From positions 37,725-101,724 of the forward strand of contig UCNE01000021.1 of assembly GCA_900473685.1 (NCBI GenBank): 64,000 nucleotides of DNA, given 5' to 3'. Positions 59,726 to 64,000 of the stretch are shown piece after piece. A program made the position numbers and the translations under genes. This DNA is from Hyphomicrobiales bacterium (lineage in GTDB: Bacteria; Pseudomonadota; Alphaproteobacteria; Rhizobiales; Rhizobiaceae). Within the stretch, counting starts at the first letter, position 1. Each line of letters begins with the position of its first letter. The notes under the pieces are model-generated. The model saw only the letters and a list, made by a program, of their open reading frames with translations, was not told the DNA's origin and searched no databases.

Positions 59726-59763
59726 TCGAGCGTTCGAATCGCTTCACCCGCTCCATTTTCTTC
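59726..59763 (+). repeat. attR-like 38-bp direct repeat
   Basis: Exact copy of the tRNA-Gly 3' end at 53453-53490. The preceding bases (AAAGGTTGTGA) resemble the anticodon arm with substitutions, but no D-arm or acceptor 5' strand is present, so this is not a functional tRNA. Confidence 0.92.
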
Positions 59764-59830
59764 TCTTCGGAGAGCCTTCCAGGAAAATCGATATAATCTT
59801 AGCAGCCACCTCGGTGCGCTGATACTTTCC

Positions 59831-60598
59831 TTATCCCCTCCCCACATACGGCATCTGTGTCGCCATCAGGGTCATCGTCAGAACATTGGCGTCGAGCGGC
59901 AGGCCGGCCATGTAGATGACGGCATCGGCGACGAGGTTTGCCGGGATGGTCGGTTCGGAGGCGATCTCGCCATTGGCCTGCAGGATGCCAGCGCGCATCC
60001 CTGCTGTCATTTCAGTCGACGCATTGCCGATATCGATCTGGCCGCAGGCGATGTCGAACAGGCGGCCATCGAGGGCTGTCGATTTGGTCAGGCCCGTGAT
60101 GGCGTGTTTGGTGGCTGTGTAGGGCGCTGACATCGGCCGTGGCGTCGAGGCGGAGATCGAGCCGTTGTTGATGATTCGGCCGCCACGCGGCGTCTGTGCC
60201 TTCATCAGCTTCATCGCCTGCTGGGTGCAGAGGAAGGCGCCGGTCAGATTGGCGCCGACGATGGCGTTCCATTGTTCGAAGGTGATATCCTCCATCGGAA
60301 TGGCGGGCAGACCCATGCCGGCATTGTTGACCAGCAGGTCGAGGCGGCCAAAATCATGACGGATGGCGGAAAACAGGCTGGCGACCGCTTGCGGATCGCC
60401 GACATCGGCCGCGAACGCCCGCGCCGTGCCGCCGGTCTCTGCGGCCAGTTCCTTCGCTGCCGCTTGCAGGATGTCAAAGCGCCGCCCGGAAATGATGGTG
60501 GTGTAGCCATGCTCCAAGAGAGCCTTGGCGATCGCCCGGCCGATGCCGGTGCCGCCGCCGGTCACCAGCGCGATTTTTGTCTTCCCTGCCGCCGTCAT
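59831..60598 (-). CDS. SDR family oxidoreductase
   Basis: A 255-residue short-chain dehydrogenase. Cofactor motif [16 protein letters not shown] near the N-terminus followed by SGRR, which favours NADP; NNAGMG; catalytic Ser in [10 protein letters not shown]; and YTATKHA with the catalytic Tyr/Lys at about 160/164. ATG 60598 has GGGGAGGA 7 nt upstream; an in-frame TTG two codons earlier is unlikely. It is the first core gene after the island. Substrate unknown. Confidence 0.92.
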   Translation of the reverse strand: MTAAGKTKIALVTGGGTGIGRAIAKALLEHGYTTIISGRRFDILQAAAKELAAETGGTARAFAADVGDPQAVASLFSAIRHDFGRLDLLVNNAGMGLPAIPMEDITFEQWNAIVGANLTGAFLCTQQAMKLMKAQTPRGGRIINNGSISASTPRPMSAPYTATKHAITGLTKSTALDGRLFDIACGQIDIGNASTEMTAGMRAGILQANGEIASEPTIPANLVADAVIYMAGLPLDANVLTMTLMATQMPYVGRG

Positions 60599-60810
60599 GG
60601 CCAAGTCCTCCCCATCACAGAGATCTGTCAGGGCATCAAATCCGCTTTTGCAACGAAAGCCCAGGGATTTTCCCGTTGCATATCAGCTTTGACGTGGATC
60701 GCCGCCGCCCAATCAAGCGAACGGCATTCCAAGGTGATGCGTCTACGGCCTTTGCATGAGGCGTCGAGGGCTGGTTGAAGAACGTGGTGTGGAAGCGGTG
60801 CTGCTGTGCG

Positions 60811-61827
60811 TCAACTCCGGGTAAACACGTAATCGGTTTCCTGCCGTAGCGTCTCGCCGGGCCGCAGGACGGCCTGCGGGAAATTGGCGTGATTGATCGC
60901 ATCCGGCCAGATCTGGGTTTCCAGGCAGAACCCGGCGAACGGGCCATAGCGGCGGCCTTCGAGGCCGGGCACGGCAACATTCATCTTGAAGCCGGTATAG
61001 AATTGCACGCCGGGCTCGGTGGTGCGTACTTCCAGGGAGATGCCGGAATTGATGCTTCGCACCAGTGCGGCTGACTGTTTCGCACCGCGCGCTTCCGCCA
61101 GGCAGAAATTGTGGTCGTAGCCGATCTTGTCGCCTTCCACCTGACGGCGCAGTGGGGTCATGGCGCGCAGGTCGAACACAGTGCCCTCGACGGAGCGGAT
61201 CTCGCCGGTCGGGACCTGCAATTCGTCGGTCGGCAGATAGCTGTTGGCAGCGATCATCGCGTCATGGCCGAGCGCATCGGCGGTGCCATCGAGATTGAAA
61301 TAGCTGTGCTGACAGACATTGCAGATCGTCGCGCGGTCCGTGGTGCTCTCGTAGAGAACATTGAGCACGCCGCCATCGCTGACCGTGTAGGTGCAGGTGA
61401 TCGTGCAATTGCCGGGATAACCGGCGCGCCCATCCGGATCGACGATCTGCAGCACTGCGCGATTTTCCGCCGCCTCGATCAACGTCCACAGGCGCTTGGC
61501 AATACCGTCGCTGCCGCCGTGCAGGTGGGTGACGCCCTTCTCGTTGCATTCGAGCTGGTAGGAGACGCCATCAATGGCAAACCGGCCGCTGCCGATGCGG
61601 TTGGCATTGCGGCCGGGCGTGGCGCCGAAATAGGGAGAATGGGTGAGATAATCGGCGAATTTCTCAAAGCCGAGCACAAGAGGAGCGGCGTGGCCGTCGA
61701 GACGCAGGTCCTGGATGACTGTGCCCCAGGTGAGGATATGCGCGGTCAGCCCGCCGCCCTTGATGACGATGCGATAGACGGGGTCGCCGGACGGCATATG
61801 GCCGAATACTTCAGTCTCTGTCTGCAC
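60811..61827 (-). CDS. galM: Aldose 1-epimerase (galactose mutarotase)
   Basis: A 338-residue mutarotase interconverting alpha and beta anomers of hexoses. Family marks: YFGATPGRNANRIG, THLHGGSDGIAKRLW, CQHSYFNLDG (catalytic His), DHNFCL, and the catalytic Glu in FAGFCLETQIWPDAINHANF. GTG 61827, nine nt after GGAGGA, is chosen; the frame up to 61902 is not conserved. Full family length. No galactose operon surrounds it. Confidence 0.92.
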   Translation of the reverse strand: MQTETEVFGHMPSGDPVYRIVIKGGGLTAHILTWGTVIQDLRLDGHAAPLVLGFEKFADYLTHSPYFGATPGRNANRIGSGRFAIDGVSYQLECNEKGVTHLHGGSDGIAKRLWTLIEAAENRAVLQIVDPDGRAGYPGNCTITCTYTVSDGGVLNVLYESTTDRATICNVCQHSYFNLDGTADALGHDAMIAANSYLPTDELQVPTGEIRSVEGTVFDLRAMTPLRRQVEGDKIGYDHNFCLAEARGAKQSAALVRSINSGISLEVRTTEPGVQFYTGFKMNVAVPGLEGRRYGPFAGFCLETQIWPDAINHANFPQAVLRPGETLRQETDYVFTRS

Positions 61828-61967
61828 GGCTATTCTTCCTCCACTCTTCCCGGCGGCAACCTGCGTCATTTCGCTGAGCGCGGCAACCGAAAAGTCATAC
61901 AATTTACAGCGCGCGAACGCGGCAGCATTCCGGCGCCTTCCTCAAGCAGAGACAGAACAGATTCGTC

Positions 61968-62420
61968 TCAGAACGTCTTCTGATAGATGATGAAGGGTGT
62001 CTTGTCTGCGATGCGGTCATAGAGCTTGCGGGCATTGGCGTTGAAGTCCTGGGTCATCCAGTAGACCTCTTCGGCCTTTTCCGCGTTTGCCCGGGCATAG
62101 ACGGCCTCGATCAGCGCCCGGCCGATCCCCTGTCCGCGAACGTCAGGATCGGCGAACAGGTCCTGCAGGTAGCAGATCGAGTTCTTTTGCCAGCAGGAGC
62201 GATGAAACAGGTAATGCGCAAGGCCGACCGGCCTGCCATCGAGAATGGCAATCAACCCCGCATATTCATGCGCCGCGCCGCTCAGGAGGCGCGAGAAGGT
62301 GAGAGCGTAGATATCGTCCGGCAGGGTTGTCTCGTAAAAGGCGAGATAGGCCTTCCACAGGCGGCGCCAGTCCTGCTCGTCGCCTGCTTCTACGGGGCGG
62401 ATGGTAAGAGGTGCGGTCAG
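61968..62420 (-). CDS. GNAT family N-acetyltransferase with apparent CTG start
   Basis: A 150-residue acetyltransferase: the first strand [18 protein letters not shown], mid strand [18 protein letters not shown], acetyl-CoA loop [19 protein letters not shown], and [18 protein letters not shown]. The only start that includes the first strand is CTG 62420, overlapping the metA stop as CTGA; the next in-frame start-like codon (TTG 62255) would cut off 55 residues of the fold. Translation therefore seems coupled to metA. Substrate unknown. Confidence 0.8.
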   Translation of the reverse strand: MTAPLTIRPVEAGDEQDWRRLWKAYLAFYETTLPDDIYALTFSRLLSGAAHEYAGLIAILDGRPVGLAHYLFHRSCWQKNSICYLQDLFADPDVRGQGIGRALIEAVYARANAEKAEEVYWMTQDFNANARKLYDRIADKTPFIIYQKTF

Positions 62421-63343
62421 CGTCTGTCCTTCCCGATATCGGCGAGATCATAGGATGTCGTCTGATAGATATCGTTGATCCAGTTGCCGAACAACAGGTG
62501 TGCGTGGCTGCGCCAGCGGTTTTGCGGCGTCAATGTCGGGTCATTGTGCGGAAAATGGTTGTGCGGCATCTTGATCGGCACACCGGCATCGACATCGCGG
62601 AAATATTCGTCAGACAGCGAAGTCGAATCATATTCGACATGGTTGAAGACATAGAGCCGGTTGCCCGCCTTCTCATGCACGAAGCAGACGCCCATTTCAT
62701 CGGATTCCATCAGGATTTCCAGCTCGGGCCTTTTCTCGATATCGGCACGGCGCACTTCGGTCCAGCGCGATACCGGAATCTGGAAATCATCCGAGAAGCC
62801 GCTGAGATAGGGCGAGGACGGGTTGAGATTGTGATGGCGGTAGACGCCGAATGCCTTTTCCTTCAGCGCGTATTTCGGCACGCCGTGGAAATGGTAGATC
62901 GCCGCCATCGCCCCCCAGCAGATGTTCAGCGTTGAATGGACATTGGTGTGGGTCCAGTCGAGGATCTGCTGCATCTCGTTCCAGTAGGTGACGTCCTCGT
63001 AGTCGAGCGTTTCGACCGGCGCACCGGTGATGATCAGGCCGTCGAACGTGCGATGCTTCACCTCGTCCCACGTTTCGTAGAAGGCGAGAAGATGTTCTTC
63101 CGGCGTGTTTTTGGCCTTGTGGCCGCCGAGGCGGATCAGCGAGAACTCGACCTGCAGCGGCGAGGCACCGACGAGGCGCGCCATCTGCACTTCGGTCTTG
63201 ATCTTGTTCGGCATCAGATTGAGCAGGCCGATCTGCAGCGGGCGGATATCCTGGCGGACCGCCATGGTTTCGGTCATCACCCGCACGCCCTCTTTGACGA
63301 GGGTTTCATAGGCAGGCAGCGTATCGGGAATCTTGATCGGCAT
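62417..63343 (-). CDS. metA: Homoserine O-acyltransferase MetA
   Basis: A 308-residue enzyme of methionine synthesis that acylates homoserine. Family blocks: [55 protein letters not shown], catalytic Cys in [14 protein letters not shown] at about 141, and His/Glu in [10 protein letters not shown]. Whether the acyl donor is succinyl- or acetyl-CoA cannot be settled by eye. Start ATG 63343. Expression is controlled by a SAM-II riboswitch and terminator upstream; a GNAT gene is translationally coupled downstream. Confidence 0.96.
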   Translation of the reverse strand: MPIKIPDTLPAYETLVKEGVRVMTETMAVRQDIRPLQIGLLNLMPNKIKTEVQMARLVGASPLQVEFSLIRLGGHKAKNTPEEHLLAFYETWDEVKHRTFDGLIITGAPVETLDYEDVTYWNEMQQILDWTHTNVHSTLNICWGAMAAIYHFHGVPKYALKEKAFGVYRHHNLNPSSPYLSGFSDDFQIPVSRWTEVRRADIEKRPELEILMESDEMGVCFVHEKAGNRLYVFNHVEYDSTSLSDEYFRDVDAGVPIKMPHNHFPHNDPTLTPQNRWRSHAHLLFGNWINDIYQTTSYDLADIGKDRR

Positions 63344-63376
63344 GGGCAACACTCGGTTCAACGAACAGACCGGCAC

Positions 63377-63409
63377 AAAAAAACCGGCAACGATAGGAAT
63401 CGCTCCCGG
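63377..63409 (-). terminator. Leader terminator between SAM-II aptamer and metA
   Basis: On the minus strand CCGG-G-AGCGAT pairs with ATCGTT-G-CCGG (one G-G mismatch, one G-U) and is followed by seven Ts, 34 bp before metA. It may be a regulated terminator of the riboswitch. Confidence 0.75.
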
Positions 63410-63429
63410 CCCCGCTTGCTTGCGCTCGC

Positions 63430-63492
63430 ACGGCCCTTTAGCGACTTATTTAACGTGGCTGCAAGCCGGCCGGCCAAATCACCACGAATTCC
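63430..63492 (-). ncRNA. SAM-II riboswitch (metA leader)
   Basis: The minus-strand leader carries the SAM-II aptamer signature: GTGGTGATTTGGCCGG, CCGGCTTGCAGCCACGTTAA and then AGTCGCTAAAGG, which forms the pseudoknot with the loop. SAM-II aptamers are known upstream of metA in alphaproteobacteria and lower expression when SAM is plentiful. It sits about 90-150 nt before metA, with a terminator hairpin between. Confidence 0.9.
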
Positions 63493-64000
63493 TAGATAGC
63501 GCCTGTTGGCGTGCGAATCAATATGCGGGGCCCACTCGATGAATTGGGCGCCGCCGCGTTCTGTTCACGCCGGTGTATTCGAAAGCCGCGCGGCAACCGG
63601 CGTCTTCTTTCCACTCTGTAACAGAAGAGAGGTGATTGCCGCAGGCGGCGGGTGAGGCGGTTCTTGGGCGTGGCTGGGCCCCACCCTTTTGTGGGGGGGG
63701 GCAGCAAGCGCTTGCCGCGCCGCCGTTGCTTGCAGCATTTTTTGCGGCATTGCATCCCCGTCGGCCTGTCTTGTGGTATGGCGGCGCTTTTCTGGCACGA
63801 AGGATGTCGCGCCACTGGATGATCCCCGCCGCAGGGCTCAGGAAGCTGGGCACAAACGATGTCCCATGGTTTGCTTCCACGCGCGAAAAATTCGCGGTGG
63901 GTTTTCAAAGAGCAGGCCGGCCGGGGCGCTGAAAGCTGCCTCGTAAAGTAGTAATAGGTGACACCTCTCAGCGCCCCGTTCAGTGTTTTTTGCCGCGCTT
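63493..64000. other. Right-end region with no supported gene
   Basis: About 500 bp upstream of the metA promoter. Several short frames exist on both strands, but none has a ribosome-binding site or recognisable family. CCCCAC/GTGGGG around CCTTTT (63680-63695) is a small hairpin, followed by a G-run. The metA promoter should lie in the first 100 bp. Confidence 0.4.

Larger units (their letters stand above)
53491..59763. mobile_element. Small genomic island at tRNA-Gly, no integrase remaining
   Basis: The island is bounded by the 38-bp repeats at 53453-53490 and 59726-59763. Inside, the sequence is visibly more AT-rich and codon use differs from the flanks. Content: a decayed RelA/SpoT-domain gene, a relic frame, the pyruvyl transferase-TPR-glycosyltransferase fusion, a GSCFA gene, a methyltransferase and a heptanucleotide array. 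No integrase, excisionase or transfer gene is seen, so it is either immobilised or was mobilised in trans. Confidence 0.85.

Noticed and set aside
59726..59763. A second tRNA-Gly gene
   Set aside because: Only the T-arm and acceptor 3' strand are present; there is no D-arm or 5' acceptor strand, so it is an att duplication.
63636..63932. A 98-codon frame at the window end
   Set aside because: No ribosome-binding site, composition biased by G-runs, overlapping frames on both strands of similar length, no family.

Overview
The window looks like core chromosome of an alphaproteobacterium of the Rhizobiaceae (Rhizobium/Agrobacterium/Neorhizobium group). The evidence is a high-GC sequence with rhizobial-type families (DUF2794, DUF2585, DUF1223, a RelA/SpoT-domain relic), a SAM-II riboswitch before metA, a RirA-type iron box, rhizobial intergenic mosaic (RIME-like) palindromic elements, and an Ala-rich extended L19 tail. 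Genus is not resolved from sequence alone.

Layout. 1-8.3 kb: end of an FtsX-type ABC permease, a Bax inhibitor-1 protein, a GNAT, DUF2794, DUF1223 and aconitase acnA. 8.5-11.8 kb: cytochrome c maturation operon ccmABCDG, with a palindromic element between ccmA and ccmB. 12-17.5 kb (minus): dapF-mtaB-ftsY and yciB-DUF2585. 17.7-23.6 kb: small enzymes, then ffh, chorismate mutase, rpsP, rimM, trmD. 23.7-28.5 kb: a diguanylate cyclase, a TetR/MFS pair with four operator-like palindromes, and a TauE/SafE exporter; these separate trmD from rplS. 28.8-38.4 kb: rplS, two methyltransferases, an amino-acid ABC pair, leuC, sixA, an L,D-transpeptidase, a CenR-like response regulator with a lone cyclic-nucleotide-binding protein, and an LLM flavin oxidoreductase. 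38.5-53.1 kb: TonB siderophore receptor with an iron box, exonuclease III, a LolA-like protein, ftsK, the sigma-54 glnK-amtB operon, tesB, a UbiH-type hydroxylase, Trm112, a Lon-N protein, a CnoX-type thioredoxin and a prolyl-tRNA editing protein.

53.4-59.8 kb is the accessory region. The 3' end of tRNA-Gly(GCC) recurs as a perfect 38-bp direct repeat 6.27 kb downstream, which marks a small tRNA-integrated island with no integrase left inside. It carries a RelA/SpoT-domain pseudogene broken by one amber codon, an 822-residue fusion (polysaccharide pyruvyl transferase-like + TPR + glycosyltransferase-9-like), a GSCFA-family protein, a SAM methyltransferase and a 10 x 7-bp heptanucleotide array. 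The three intact genes look like an undescribed surface-glycan modification cassette; this is inference.

59.8-63.5 kb (minus): an SDR oxidoreductase, aldose 1-epimerase, and metA coupled to a GNAT that apparently starts at CTG, under a SAM-II riboswitch and terminator. The last 0.5 kb shows no gene.

The core genes cover membrane targeting (ftsY, ffh), ribosome and tRNA maturation (rpsP, rimM, trmD, rplS), cell division and envelope (ftsK, yciB, L,D-transpeptidase, CenR-like), nitrogen sensing (glnK-amtB), and amino-acid synthesis (dapF, leuC, metA).
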